Positions 13,349 to 25,106 of a DNA stretch of 64,000 nt are shown piece after piece. The stretch's first letter is position 1. The number at the start of each line of letters is the position of its first letter. The notes under the pieces are model-generated. The model made no database searches and was not told the origin of the DNA. It saw only the letters and a list, made by a program, of their open reading frames with translations. This DNA is from Bagarius yarrelli (lineage: Eukaryota; Chordata; Actinopteri; Siluriformes; Sisoridae), in NCBI GenBank assembly GCA_005784505.1, contig VCAZ01000158.1, positions 597,501 through 661,500 of the forward strand, written 5' to 3'. The translations under genes and the position numbers were made by a program.

Positions 13349-13949
13349 AATCAACATTAGCTATGACATCATTTCTTGGCTCCAAGCAGAAACACCTTGC
13401 CGTCCAGGAAAACCCCATTCCCACATTCACACCCCTGGAAAAAGCTTCTGGCTCGATTCCAGATGTTCAGATGGTGTTTGGATCGCTTTGCTTTCTATCA
13501 CACAGCTGGGAGCAGAATTACACCTCACACTCCTCCTCTCTGCCTCTAATGTTTTTTTTTATTAAATTAAAACCGCAACATAGAGAGTCTCCAGAGAGCC
13601 ACATTTTCCGCTTACTTCTTTACTTTTCTCAGCAGCATCCATAAAATCCAACGTCTACCAAACGTCTCTGCTCCAAACTAAATGAAACTTCCTCTAGCTC
13701 CAGTGTTGTCAAAACTCGTAAATAACTCAATTAAGGTTTTTTTTCTCCAAACAGAGGGAAAATTAGCAGCTCAGCCAAACAGCTAGAACATCAATGTCTG
13801 GATGGTTGCTAAGAACAGAAACACACAGATCATCCCTGATTACTTCTACCTCATTTATTCCCTCTATCCATCATCTCATGTCAGCTTTTTTTGTTCACTG
13901 TCTTTCTTGATATGTTATGTCATGTCCATAATATTTCTATATCTTTCTT

Positions 13950-14579
13950 CAGTTCCGCCTCATCCAGCAGACCTTGCTGCCCATAAAGGGCCCCATGGAT
14001 GCCTCTTCAACTTATTTATGATGTATATCTCCCACGGTGAGATGCGACCACAACCGTACAATTGTTCATGCAACTGTAACACAGATTTACGGGTGCACGA
14101 ACAGCACAATAAAAAAACTACGCTAAGAAAAAAATTCCAATCCGACTGTACAATTCAAAAAAACCACAACAGATAGCTGAAAATGATCATAAATACAAAA
14201 TAACAGCAGAAATAAAAGCAGAAAAGATTAGAAACATACACAGCAGCAACAAATTTTAATTTACATAACACATACCGCAATAAATTGAGAGAAATGGTGT
14301 ACTGTAATGATTATAGTATTTAGTATATACAGATTTCACATATCTCTGAAAATTGCTCATATTTGGTAGAAACAAAAAATGTTCTAAAAATGTCCAATTT
14401 TAGTGATGCCTTTACCATTAATTAATGTTTATTTGCTTATTAGAAATTTTGCATTACAGAAAACAGACTGTCAAAAATAAAGTCCCTAATATTCTAACCT
14501 CTACAGTAATAAATTTATTCAATCCAATGTATTGTATGTTGAATATGTTACAATTAATACACATTTCACACATATTTAC
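13950..14579 (+). mobile_element. Interspersed repeat, copy 1 of an inverted pair
   Basis: Aligns by eye, over about 600 bases, with the reverse complement of 19736-20340. Shared blocks include CCATAAAGGGCC, ATAGCTGAAAATGAT, AAAGCAGAAAAGA and TTGAATATGTTACAATTAATA. No coding capacity was recognised, so the family is unnamed. Confidence 0.8.
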
Positions 14580-15474
14580 AGGACCAGGAAGTAAGTAAAC
14601 GACAAAACAGGCTAATTCCAAGCTAAATTTCTAAATATTCCCAAAATGACCAAAAAAAACCTGCTAAAATACAATTATATAAATACATTTTCTACAGCCA
14701 TTTTCGTATAGTTTTAACATATATTCAAAAATATAGATTTTAAAATCATTGATTTATGATATTTTGCTCTTCATATACTTCAATCCAAAAAATACCTTCA
14801 CCATCTGTCTATTAGTTTCATTATTATTGACAGAAATAAATTTATACAACGCATACTTTGATCTCCATCCACATCCTACAGTAGGGGTAAAAATGTATCT
14901 TTATCTTGACCCTAAAATATATTTCAATTTCAAAAATATATATTTTATCGAGCATCACAGATACAACATATGTATAAAATATATTGTGACCAAAAAATAT
15001 ATATTGATTTTTTCTGTATCAAATCACCTTATAAAGCCACACACAAACTTCTACTTTCACACCCACACGTTTCAGTCTTATATAAACCCTGTGGTCATAT
15101 GTCATTAGGATTTCTTACCTGGATTCCAGTATGAACACACACTCTCTGTTTCCTCTCTTACACAAACCCTTCAGGAATCAGACAAAGCTTGCCTTGGCCA
15201 CGAGAGCTGCATTTTAACAGCGGTTGGAGGAAAGCTGAATGTTTATTTACTTCTTGAATGCGACAGACTCCACGCTTTACACCCCCCCCTCTTCCCCCGC
15301 CCCCACGGGCCTCACTGAGCTGCCCCGCTTTCCACTGATGGAAATTACACTTATTTTATAATGAGAAACACTATCTTCCAGCACTCACTGACAAAACCCG
15401 AAATCTATTGATAGTTATGAAAAAACACTCATAAAACACATCAGAAGTCTAAAAAACATGCATATTTTTCTTAC
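14580..15474 (-). other. Start of the intron downstream of the Cys-rich exon
   Basis: The donor GTAAGA lies at 15474-15469. No matching acceptor and coding exon could be recognised between here and position 1, so the intron probably spans the rest of the left side of the window. A C-rich run occurs near 15283-15303. The remainder is AT-rich with no gene seen. Confidence 0.5.
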
Positions 15475-17706
15475 CTTCTGCCTAGTTCCTGCTGGTCTTC
15501 CACGGTCCGGCGTGCCATCCTGCTGCATCTTCTGTCCAGCCAACACCATAGATTTACATTCCACACACGAGCCAATTAAAAGTTGTTTCCCATCATCAAC
15601 CACAAGAGTATGGCTAACCCGGGGGGCGTAAAGAAAAACAGGTAGCCGGGCAACGTTGACCGCCTTCAACCCCAGTGCCCTCCTTTTCTCCCGCCTGCAG
15701 AAAAAGCAAACGAAAGATTGGCAGCTGTATTGTCGTGACCAGGGGCTGCTAGAGGGCCCGGATCCTGCAGCCTCATGCTGCGCCCACTGAGCCAGCAGGT
15801 CATGATAGCACAGCGAACAAGCAGACACCAAGCCGGTGGCATCGGCAGGGTGGGCGCGTGGGGCCGGCGGGTGCACGGTCAGAAAAGGAAAGAAAGGCTC
15901 TTTCTCGCCACATCGTCCTGGAGGATTAACGTGAAGCTGGTACTCCATGCCCACAGAGAGCTCCATTCCGCACAGGTAACAAACCGAGGTGTGGTGAAGA
16001 GAAGCAGAAATGCTCTCCGGTGCTCGGACCAGGCTGCTTGAGACTCCTCCTCTGGCAATGGTGGTCTGGTGGTATCTCCCCAGAAAGGTGCTAACGGATG
16101 TAATAAGTTCCTCACTAAGGCAGAGGCGATAGGCTGCCCAGATGTCTTCTAAAATGGTGTAACAGGTGGTGCAGCAATGTACTTGGCCATCTTGCATGCT
16201 TTGGGCTTTGGGTGGGCATGGAAGCAGGTTGATAAATGGAAAATACATGGCACCACGAGCTTTGCCCACCCCAGCACGAGAATATGCCACTTTAATGTCT
16301 TGTGCACAGTCCTGCCCACATAAATAGCAGGCCTCACTGGAAGGATGTACAGAAGGGACTGGGCGAAATTTAGGGAAAGGCCTGGTTCGGTCCATACCTG
16401 GTGACGTGGTGGCATCTGCGTTAACCGGCACGACATAAAGGCGCTGCAGGACAGGTACATCTGCCAGCTCAAATCCCTGCCACTGCTGCATAAGTGAAGC
16501 ATGGCAGCTGGCACAGACCAGTGTGCGCCCCCCTGGGCTTATTGGCAGAGCATCTGGTGGAGGTGTGTGAAGCCAGAGGAAGGGAAAGAAAGGCTCGGTG
16601 GCAGCTCTCTCCTGCTTTTGTACACACACTTCAAAGCGGAAGCCCGGGAGAAGTCTGCTGCCACAGATGTAGCACACATGTCTTCCTTTAACCTGGTATC
16701 CAACTTGTTGTCTTCTCCTCTCATCCTCTCTTTCTTCATCACTTGTTACATTAATCTCATTGCCATCCGATGCATCTGAGTCGCACAGCTCGGTAAAACC
16801 GGCTTGGTTGGCATGTGCATGCGCAAGATCCTCACCAGGACCGAAGAGCAGCTGCTGCAGCCTGGAGTTCCAGCCGCTTCTTCTGTCCTGCTTTACAATC
16901 CCACTCGTTTTGGTGGGTGTGTCACCGGAAGGACTCTGACAATCACGCTGTGGCAGGTTTCCGTGAAGTCGTGCAAGTGCCAACGTCGTCTGAGACACGT
17001 GGTTCATCATAACATGACTAGGCATCAGTGCGCTCTCAGACGTCTCTGCGTCCTGAGTGTTGTAAACAGTGACCCGGTGGCGCGCAGCGCTTTGAGAATC
17101 GTTTTGAATTCCTGCGTCGTCTTTGCACGCTCTACCTGCGACGGGAACTTTGAGACATTTTCCTAACCTGTCTGCCGCATCCGAGTCCTGATCTGACACG
17201 CGCTCGTTGTCAGAGAAAGAAAAATCGGACTCGTCGCCGTCCTGACCGCTTGCGCTCGGTTTGGCGTCCGCGTCCCGCGTTGCGTTCCAATCCAGAGGAG
17301 CTCGGCGCGCTTCGCACTGGTGGGGTCTCTTGAGCCAGTACACGCGCTTGTCGAGCGGCGTGCGGCTGCGCTCGAATGCGTTCCACTGCTCGCGCAGGAA
17401 GCAGTGGCACACGGCGCACACGAGCGCGTGACCGTCAGCACCGACATCCGCGGCGCCCGGTGCCGGCTCCTGGCCTTGGAGGAACGGAAAGAAAGGCGTG
17501 CTCCCGTGCCGGTACTTAACCTGCAGCAGCAGTTCCTTTCCCGGTGTCACTCCGCTGCCGCATATGAAGCAGTGCACCAACGAGACGCCGTTCGGTACGC
17601 GACCCGTTCTGCACGCGAGACCGGGAGACGCACCTCCGTGGACTGCGGACATGAGTCGGTGCTTTCGCGGCACAGCAACCGCCTCCTTATCGCCAGCCTC
17701 GTTCAT
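15475..17706 (-). CDS. Large 5' coding exon: five-module Cys-rich (zinc-binding-like) protein, candidate gse1 long-isoform exon
   Basis: The exon encodes 744 residues from an ATG at 17706. An in-frame TGA 36 bases upstream (17742-17740) supports this start. Five modules are visible, each with two CxxC pairs about 50 residues apart: C46/C49 with C97/C100, C345/C348 with C398/C401, C460/C463 with C512/C515, C576/C579 with C630/C633, and C667/C670 with C714/C717. Between the pairs, modules 1-4 carry PFFPF or YFPFI and an LLxQW-like helix follows. Module 5 is divergent (PVFLYAP). The paired cysteines suggest zinc-binding treble-clef-like units, which is inference. Acidic Ser/Asp-rich linkers lie near residues 155-180 and 305-330. 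The frame runs 19 codons past a GTAAGA donor at 15474 (phase 0, after QK), so the gene continues downstream on the minus strand. I do not firmly recognise the protein. Head-to-head placement with cibar2 makes gse1 the best guess. No function is assigned. Confidence 0.5.
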
Positions 17707-17735
17707 TCTCCGCTTGGGGAAAACATCCGTATCAT
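17703..17735 (-). promoter_or_regulatory. Short upstream ORF overlapping the start codon of the Cys-rich gene
   Basis: A ten-codon uORF begins 29 bases upstream of the main ATG. Its TGA overlaps that ATG in the sequence ATGA. If it lies in the mature leader, ribosomes would have to leak past it or terminate and reinitiate, which would lower translation. The transcript start is unknown, so inclusion in the mRNA is inferred. Confidence 0.45.
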
Positions 17736-17742
17736 AAAGTCA

Positions 17743-18110
17743 CCGCGATCCCAGAACTTTGGCAAGAAAAAAAAGTTTACTTCTTTTCACGAGAATTCTC
17801 CGACACACTCATTCACACACACATATATACACTCGCACACAAACACGTCCTGTGTCACGCCGAACACTGTGTGTGCATGTTGCAGTGAAATTCCGCTGTA
17901 ATCCAAGCCAATCCAGTCCGTGTTCCGAGCTGTGCGCTTGTTATGAGCCAATTTGCAGTGTGCGCTGTGCGGAACTCCGGGCCGCTCTGTCTGCGCACAG
18001 CGCCATCTCCAAACGCTCTCAGGCTCCCATGGCCAGTGCCTCAAAACATCTGGGGTGTAAAAGGACACCGTATATTAGGAAATGAAACATGTGGACCAAC
18101 ACGATTAACT
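17743..18110 (-). promoter_or_regulatory. Probable leader and promoter region of the Cys-rich gene
   Basis: This stretch just upstream of the coding exon is GC-richer than the AT-rich DNA beyond it. CCAAT pentamers sit at 17908-17912 and 17948-17952, in reverse orientation relative to the gene. A short CA-rich patch lies at 17812-17846. No TATA box stands out. The assignment as promoter rests only on position and composition. Confidence 0.3.
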
Positions 18111-19333
18111 AATATTCTCAACACGGTGCTTCCTCAACATGGCCTTCAAATCTCCTACTCAAACTGTCTCCAAATCAGTTTCAAACTTGAAGTGTGTGAA
18201 TGAATACATAACATTTTTATCCTGGAAATCAATCACTGTGACGTCATTGATGTTAGTTTAGTTATTTACAGATAATCTGTTTTGACAATAAATTACACAT
18301 CATACTTCCAACAGACTTTATTTCACATTTGTTACAATTAAATAAACTAAAAGCGGAGTATTTACATTTTATACTACTTTTTAATTTACTTAAAACGATA
18401 ACAACTAAATAATACTTTTATCAACAATTGAAACTGAACAAACACAAAGCGCAACAAGAAGCGTGTTTTGATCACGTTCTCTTTTTTAAAAAAACTTCTG
18501 GTCACGTGACTAAAGTCTATTTCCCCCACCCCCGCCCATACGAACGCAAACATAACCATATTTCATTCGTTCATAATTAATTTGATTTATAAAAAAAAAA
18601 ATTAATGAGATGCGTTTCATGTAAAATAATTTTAGGAATATAAATATATATCTATACCAATTTACACCAAAAATGCAATTTATTTCTCTTTTCCTGCTTG
18701 TGACAAGATTAATTCCTAAAGCAGAATATAAAATATGAAACGGAATAAAATTATGCTGTTATAAAAAAATAACAAACAGCAGATTTAGTTTTTGAGATTT
18801 TACTGTTAAGATTTAGTTTAGTTATTATTTTTATCCCAGGTCCCTTTATTTCTTTTATTTTTATAATCCCCTAAACAATTTTTTAAAAATTAAAACAAGT
18901 AAATTCCTTTTCCCACTTATTATATAGCACCAATAAACAGTTTTCCCTTTTCAAAGTTTTTTATGTAATATAAATTAAATTCCATGCACAAAATTGCTAG
19001 CGGTGGCCATGTTTAAAACAATGACCTTAATGACCTGGTGTTAAATAACACTGACTGAGCAACTGCCTGTGACCGAGCTGTTGCTATAGACACACTAAAT
19101 CTATAATTGTGCGCTTTTATATACAGCTGTGATGTTTAATTCGAGCCAAAACTCCTCTTTTTTAATAATTATTCTTTAATAAATAATTTACTGAAAGTCA
19201 TAGTTATGATTTGTCTGTTAGAAACCGCTTATTTAAGCAAATGTCACAGACGCTGATAAAAGAAAAAAACAGGGCTTAATCCTGATGCATCACAAGACAG
19301 AAATAGTGACCGAATCAAGAGAAGGAACTGTCT
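18110..19333. other. AT-rich intergenic DNA
   Basis: Upstream of the Cys-rich gene. No ORF, repeat or RNA gene was recognised. Confidence 0.5.
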
Positions 19334-19341
19334 GTCTAGGG

Positions 19342-19525
19342 CAAAGGTCACCAAACTTGGTCGTAGAGGATGCGTGTCCTGCAAAGTTTAGCGCTAACCC
19401 TAATCAAACACACCTGAACTTGCTAATCGCAGTCTTGCTAGGTAGACCTGAAAGTTACAGGCAGGTGTGTTAAGGAAAGTTGGAGCTAAAGTCTGCCCTC
19501 AAGGACAGAGTCTGGTGACCCCCAG
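19342..19525. mobile_element. hAT-type MITE with 8-bp target-site duplication
   Basis: The element has imperfect inverted ends (GGTCACCAAACTTGG and CAGAGTCTGGTGACC) and near-palindromic arms. It is bounded by GTCTAGGG at 19334-19341 and again at 19526-19533. An 8-bp duplication is the mark of hAT transposases. It is 184 bases long and has no coding sequence. Confidence 0.85.
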
Positions 19526-19735
19526 GTCTAGGGTCAACCTTTGATAAAATAAATCTAATTATATACTCAAACATGATTCGAAAAATTCTGTACAAGTGGA
19601 GAAAATTAGAGCATGGTGTATTTCCAAACGTTCTTAAATGCTTCCTTGTCAGCAGTGCCGGCCCTTAGAGATTTGGGGCCCTAGACGAGATCATGAAAAT
19701 TAAGTGTGAGGAGAAGGCACAAAAAAGACAATTGT

Positions 19736-20340
19736 AATATTTAAGTGTGAGTGTGTATTAATTGTAACATATTCAACATACATTATATGTGTTCAAATGT
19801 TTATTAGGATTGAAACAATTTTTTACTGTAGAGAGTAGAATATTGGGATCCTTATTTTTGACAGACATTTTTCATGCAAAATGTTTAATAAGCAATTAAA
19901 CATTAAATAGTAAAAGCATCACTAAAATCAGACATTTTTAAAATTTCTATCGAACGTGAGCAATTTTCGGAGATGCGTCCCTGTGGAATCTGTATATAAA
20001 TACTATAACCATTACAGTACTTTAGTTCTCTAATTAAATATCAGGACGTGTTATATAGATGAGAGTGTGGTGCTGCTGTGTATGTTTCCAGTCTTTTCTG
20101 CTTTTATTTTGTTCTGCTGTTTTTGAATTTATTATCATTTTCAGCTATTTGTCGTATATGAATTGTTCCATTATCATTTATTATGAAATATTGTGAATTC
20201 TGTCATGTTTAATGAAGTGTGTGGCTGCATTTTACAGTGGAAAAATACATAATAAATAAGCTGAAGTAGCGTCCATGAGGCCCTTTATGGACAGCAGGGC
20301 CCCAGACCGCCTGTATTGTCTGCTGGTCAGGATGTAACTG
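19736..20340 (-). mobile_element. Interspersed repeat, copy 2 of an inverted pair
   Basis: Inverted relative to 13950-14579 and of similar length. It carries an extra GC-rich insertion of about 18 bases near 20300. A GGGGCCCTAGACG-like flank at 19655-19735 may be part of the same element. Confidence 0.8.
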
Positions 20341-21552
20341 TTTGTCAAAGCAAAAAAAAAAAAACATTAAAAAAAATTTATATCTCTGTTTTTTGCTTGA
20401 ATTGATAAATGCACCTGTAAGTAATAACAACAGTTAGATTATAATGATGCACTAAAACTATTTAAAACAGATCCACCAATGACCCCGTGTGTGTATTTGG
20501 TCTTTATTAAAAAAGGTGCGTCTTATTTTTCTTCTTCTTTTTATGACTGATGATAACGGTCATGTTTGTTACACTTCCCTCTTCTGGACAATGTATGAAA
20601 TTACATATACAGACATAGTTTATTTATTTAGAAAATACACAAAACACACACGATATCAGGACTGGACATAATAAATTTAAAATAGAAAGAAATCAACACA
20701 AAAATAAAGTGTTACGGTGTAAATGAATCCAAGATTGATTCTAAGAAAATATAAACGTTTAACTTTTAATATTAAAGTTCTTGCATCTTTTTAACTTCAT
20801 CTTTAGCAGAAATAAATCTGATATAAACTCAGAATTACTCTTTAATGTAGTCGAAGCTTTGCAAATGTACTTATGAGTTAGAGAAGCAGCAAAAACTGCT
20901 CTTATACCTTACATCACCCAGACTTTAGTTTCAGTCACACCAGACACTACTTTTTTGTTTGTTTTTTGAAAAACTCTGCGGCAACCGGATATGACATCAT
21001 ATATCAAATTGTCCCTTTTTTTTTATTAGTAACAAGAAAAGTATTTTAAAAAATATTTTGCTCTCATGCATAAAGTTTTTCTTCTCTATGTGTTTATTGT
21101 TATTATTTTAATGTATTTTAAGTTATTATTGCAATTTACTATTATTTTTTAGCTATTTATCTGTATGTATTTATTCATGTATGTGAGGCTAAGATGATTT
21201 TTTTAATATAAAATTTTCCTGTACAGGTTTTTGCCTGTTCTATCCTTTATGTATCTGTTTAATGTTTGCATAATAAATAAAAATATATATATTGTTAGCC
21301 TCAATCTAGCCGCCTAAAACACTGCAATATTTACTGATCAGTGTTTGATCAGTGCTAATAGTTATACAGTAAACATTACTATAAGTATCGGCACTCGAAT
21401 CAGTGTTTCCTTCCCAGTGACGTGTCAGTCGATTGCTGATCGTTATATGATATATGATATATCTCAGGTCTGCGGTACAAAAGGGACTGGAGGTTGTTGT
21501 GTGTATAGGAATAATGTGGATGTGTCTGGCATGTTGGATAGGCTGGAATCTC

Positions 21553-21554
<2 letters not shown>

Positions 21555-21592
<38 letters not shown>
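21555..21592. repeat. (GT)n microsatellite
   Basis: About 19 GT units. CA-rich DNA 100 bases downstream (21691-21731) is complementary. Confidence 0.95.
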
Positions 21593-21595
<3 letters not shown>

Positions 21596-22324
21596 GTGGT
21601 GACAGGGAACTTCGACGCCCGAATCTGACAGCGTGATCCCTGGGCGCCTTGTTAACCCAGAGTACTGTCTGCACATCCACATCCCTGACAACACACACAC
21701 ACGGACACACACATATATACGCACACACACAATGCTTTGCCTGTTTAAGCAGCTGAAAGGCGTTAAAGAGACACCTTGTTCTGTGATGCCTTCCTCTTTG
21801 AATGTGTGTGTGTGTGCGTGTTTGTGTGTGCAGTATGGTTGAAAGAGTTTTCCCAGCACAGGAGAGAAATCTTGTCATTTAGTCAAAAAGTAAACTGCTT
21901 TAAAAAGTTTCAATCATAACATGATTTCTGGAGGAAACCAGAGAAGCTGAAGGAACTCACACAGGATCGAATCCGGAGCTTGTTTTTTTTTTACTCGTTT
22001 TTAATTATTTTTATAAGGTTTCTTCCTCATAGTATCTAAAGGGGATTTTTTTTTGCCACAGCCGCCCCAAACTTACTTACTAGGGATAGAAAATTACACA
22101 TACATTTCAAGTATAATATAAATCTTTAACTTTTTTCCTTTAAAACCGCTTTGAATGTTTAATGTGCATTTAAAGTGAATTAAAGAATTCCCAATGATTT
22201 TTGGAAATGTTATATGAGAAGTCCTGGATGTTTAAGGAGACCAAAATCACTCATTGGTTCGTCCGTGATGAATGTGTGTATTGGTTCAGACCTGTGTCAT
22301 AGCGTTGGGTAAAGTGTAGCGTTG

Positions 22325-22580
22325 GCGTAAATGTTTAGGGCTCTGGGCCACTGCTGGGCCCCCAACCCACTCCCTGCCCCTGAAAACTGTATAATGACTG
22401 TCCCCAGTGGTGCTGCTGGCAATTTTGGGCCTTATGAGAGAATATGAAGTTAGGGCTCCTACCACACCCATTCCACACTATTACATCACTGCTAGTACTG
22501 TTACTTAAAATGAAATAAATCTCCGGGGGCCCCAAAGTGCATGGGCCCTTAAAATTTTTCTAACTGGACCCCCGAACCTA
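22325..22580. mobile_element. Interspersed GGGCC-rich repeat, copy 1
   Basis: Shares CTGCTGGCAATTTTGGGCC, an AGTACTGTTAC block and CATGGGCCCTTA with 51780-51935. The element class is unknown; there is no coding sequence. Confidence 0.6.
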
Positions 22581-22643
22581 ATTTTCTCACCTGGGATATG
22601 CAAAGAAACACAACAGTGATGGCCAGTCAGTAGGCCACACTTC

Positions 22644-22699
<56 letters not shown>

Positions 22700-22702
22700 T
22701 CC
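22644..22702. repeat. (CTTT)n microsatellite
   Basis: About 14 perfect units. Confidence 0.97.
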
Positions 22703-22913
22703 CCTGTATACAGACATACAGTACATGTTTCACATAGACTGTATGTGAAGCATGGACTGTGTGTGTGTGTGTGTTTGGAGCATCTGGGAAGGATTATCTG
22801 TCGTTTCTTCATGGTCTCTGTTTTGCCGTCTGTTCCCATCGTGAAACTTTGCAATCCTCTTAACTGTTTGCTGTGGAGGGAGTAAATATGGACGACTGCT
22901 GGCAAACGCTAAG

Positions 22914-22918
<5 letters not shown>

Positions 22919-22953
<35 letters not shown>
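22919..22953. repeat. (TG)n microsatellite
   Basis: About 17 perfect units. Confidence 0.97.
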
Positions 22954-22954
<1 letters not shown>

Positions 22955-23065
22955 GTACAAAAGAACAGCCGAACACCGGGGGTTCCATCTCCTGCACTCT
23001 CTAAAGCTTTAAGTAATTTTTCACCTGGGCCAAATTTCTAGATAACAGCTGGTCTGTAGTACATT

Positions 23066-23100
23066 CACTCTCTCTCTCTGTCTCTCTCTCTCTGTTTCTG

Positions 23101-23151
<51 letters not shown>

Positions 23152-23207
23152 CCTCACCCTCTCTCTCTTCCTATCTTCTTATAGAGACAGAGAGAGAGGG
23201 TTGAAGG

Positions 23208-23257
<50 letters not shown>

Positions 23258-23265
23258 AAGGGGGG
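23066..23265. repeat. (CT)n followed by (GA)n, self-complementary
   Basis: A CT-rich run at 23066-23180 is followed within a few bases by a GA-rich run at 23183-23265 ending in seven or more G. Confidence 0.95.
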
Positions 23266-23519
23266 GGTTATGTCCACTTCAGCACAGATGTTTTATCTTT
23301 AACAAAAAGTGATGGAGAGAAAGAGAGGAAAAAAGGCAGTGAGAGGACAGAGACAAATCCCTCATTGTGCAGTGTTTGTGTGTGTCAGTGTGTCTGTCTG
23401 TCTGTGTGTGTAGGAAATGTACATTTGACATACAGTTCACAGGTTCAGGAACCAGATCAGGAAATGCCAGTTTTTGCCTCTCACGCTATTCTTCCAAAGA
23501 TGTTTTGCAGGTCAAAGCC

Positions 23520-24140
23520 ACCAGTCCACCGATTGTCCACCTTGCCGAATGTCCAACAACCAGAGAGTCTTTCACAGTGAGTGTCCACAACACCAATTGT
23601 CCATCACGCCGAGTGTTGAACAACCAGAGAGTCCACTACCATGTCTACCATGCTCCACTACCAGAGAGTCCACTACCGTGTCCACCACACTGAGTGTCTA
23701 CTATGCTGAGTGTCTACAACCTTAAGTGTATACCACACTGAGTGTCTACCATGCCGAGTGTCTACCACCCCAAGTGTCTGCCATATTGAGTGCCCACCAC
23801 CCGGAGTGCCCACAACACCAATTCTCCACCACACTGAGTTTCAACCACACAGAGTGCCCAACAACCAAAGTGTCTACAATGCCAAGTGTCCTCTAAACTG
23901 AGTGTCTACAGCCCTAGTGTCTATTCCACACTGAGCAATTATAACCCCAAGTGTCCACCAGACTGTGTCTCTACAGCCCAGAGTGTACACCACACTGAGT
24001 GTCTACAACCCCAAGTGTCCACCACACTGAGTGTCTACAGCCCAGAGTGTCCACCACACTGACTGTCTACAGCTCCATGTGTTTACCACACCAAATGTCT
24101 ATTACACAGAGTGTCCACCAGGCAGAATATTTACCACAGC
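23520..24140. repeat. Degenerate minisatellite, GAGTGTCTACAACCC-type units
   Basis: Dozens of units of about 20-22 bases alternate CACACTGAGTGTCTAC and CCCAAGTGTCCAC. Copies differ by substitutions and small indels. Confidence 0.9.
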
Positions 24141-24368
24141 CCCCTCAGCTCAACTCTCACTAACAACAATAAACATTTCTGCTATTAAAGCAGACAAACC
24201 ATCGGACGAGTGTTTGGAGAATTGACTTTAACATGAGCCAGAAGAGTTGTGAAATTTCTCTGAACTGAAATATCGTCAAACGGACTGAGAAAATAAGCAA
24301 AATAGTCGACTGCCAAAAAAAAGAGTGAATCACAGCTGCTGTATACATGCAGTATCCCTGCCTTCCTT

Positions 24369-24600
24369 TATTTATCTCTCTCTCTCTCTGTCTCACTCTC
24401 ACTCTAACTGTCTGTCTCACATTTTTTCTCTCTGTCTGTTTCTTTCCTTGAACTTTTGTTTCTCTGTGTCTGTTTCTTTCCTTGTACTTTTGTTTCTCTG
24501 TGTCTGTCTCTCTCGCCCGCTCTCTCTTTCTGTATCTTTTATTGTGTGTCTCTTTTTCTGTCTGTCTCTTCGTATCTGTCTCTCTTTATAGGTCTGTTTT
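24369..24600. repeat. CT/TGTC-rich low-complexity tract
   Basis: Irregular CTCT, TCTGTCTG and TTTCTTTCC runs, followed directly by the CAGA array. Confidence 0.9.
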
Positions 24601-24616
24601 TAGTAACTGCTTCCTG

Positions 24617-24772
24617 CAGACAGAAAGATGGACAGGCAGACAGACAGACATAATGAAACAAACACAAATAGACAGACAGACAGTCTGACACACTGAAAAT
24701 ACAGACAGACAGACAAAAAGAAACAAACACAGATAGACATACAGACAGACAGGCAGACAAATGAAACAAACA
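24617..24772. repeat. (CAGA)n array, interrupted
   Basis: CAGACAGACAGACATA-type runs broken by AATGAAACAAACA spacers that recur three times, suggesting a higher-order unit. Confidence 0.9.
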
Positions 24773-25074
24773 TACACATAACAGTCTCAGAGAAAGCTGA
24801 CCTTTGACCAAAAGGTGAAGAAGAGCAAGACTGCTGGAGCCAACAGAATGAGGTGAGGACATGAAAGACATCCTGTACACACACTATACTTTACACACAC
24901 ACACACTTCACCTGTTCGTGTCAGTTATTTTGGGTTATCTCTACATGACACCAGATAGAGATGTGTGCACACACACACAATGCTGGGGCTATAACACCTG
25001 TTCACTCTAGCAGATGTGAGCTGGATAGAAAGCCAGGCTAAAAAAAACAGCTTTCCAAGCTGGAAGTGGCTGTA

Positions 25075-25101
<27 letters not shown>
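25075..25101. repeat. (AC)n microsatellite
   Basis: About 13 units. Confidence 0.95.

Positions 25102-25106
<5 letters not shown>

Noticed and set aside
12772..13565. ORFs of 192 and 234 codons, Ser/Leu/Phe-rich
   Set aside because: They arise from the polypyrimidine tract; no codon structure, domain or splice support.
15415..15474. Last 19 codons of the 763-codon frame as coding sequence
   Set aside because: They follow a strong GTAAGA donor and read as hydrophobic intron sequence.
21306..21878. 190-codon minus-strand ORF with a His-Thr run
   Set aside because: Depends on the (GT)n array and CA-rich DNA; no domain, and no splice signals at its edges.
23520..24140. CRISPR-like array
   Set aside because: Units are degenerate, with no constant repeat and unique spacers, and the DNA is from a vertebrate.
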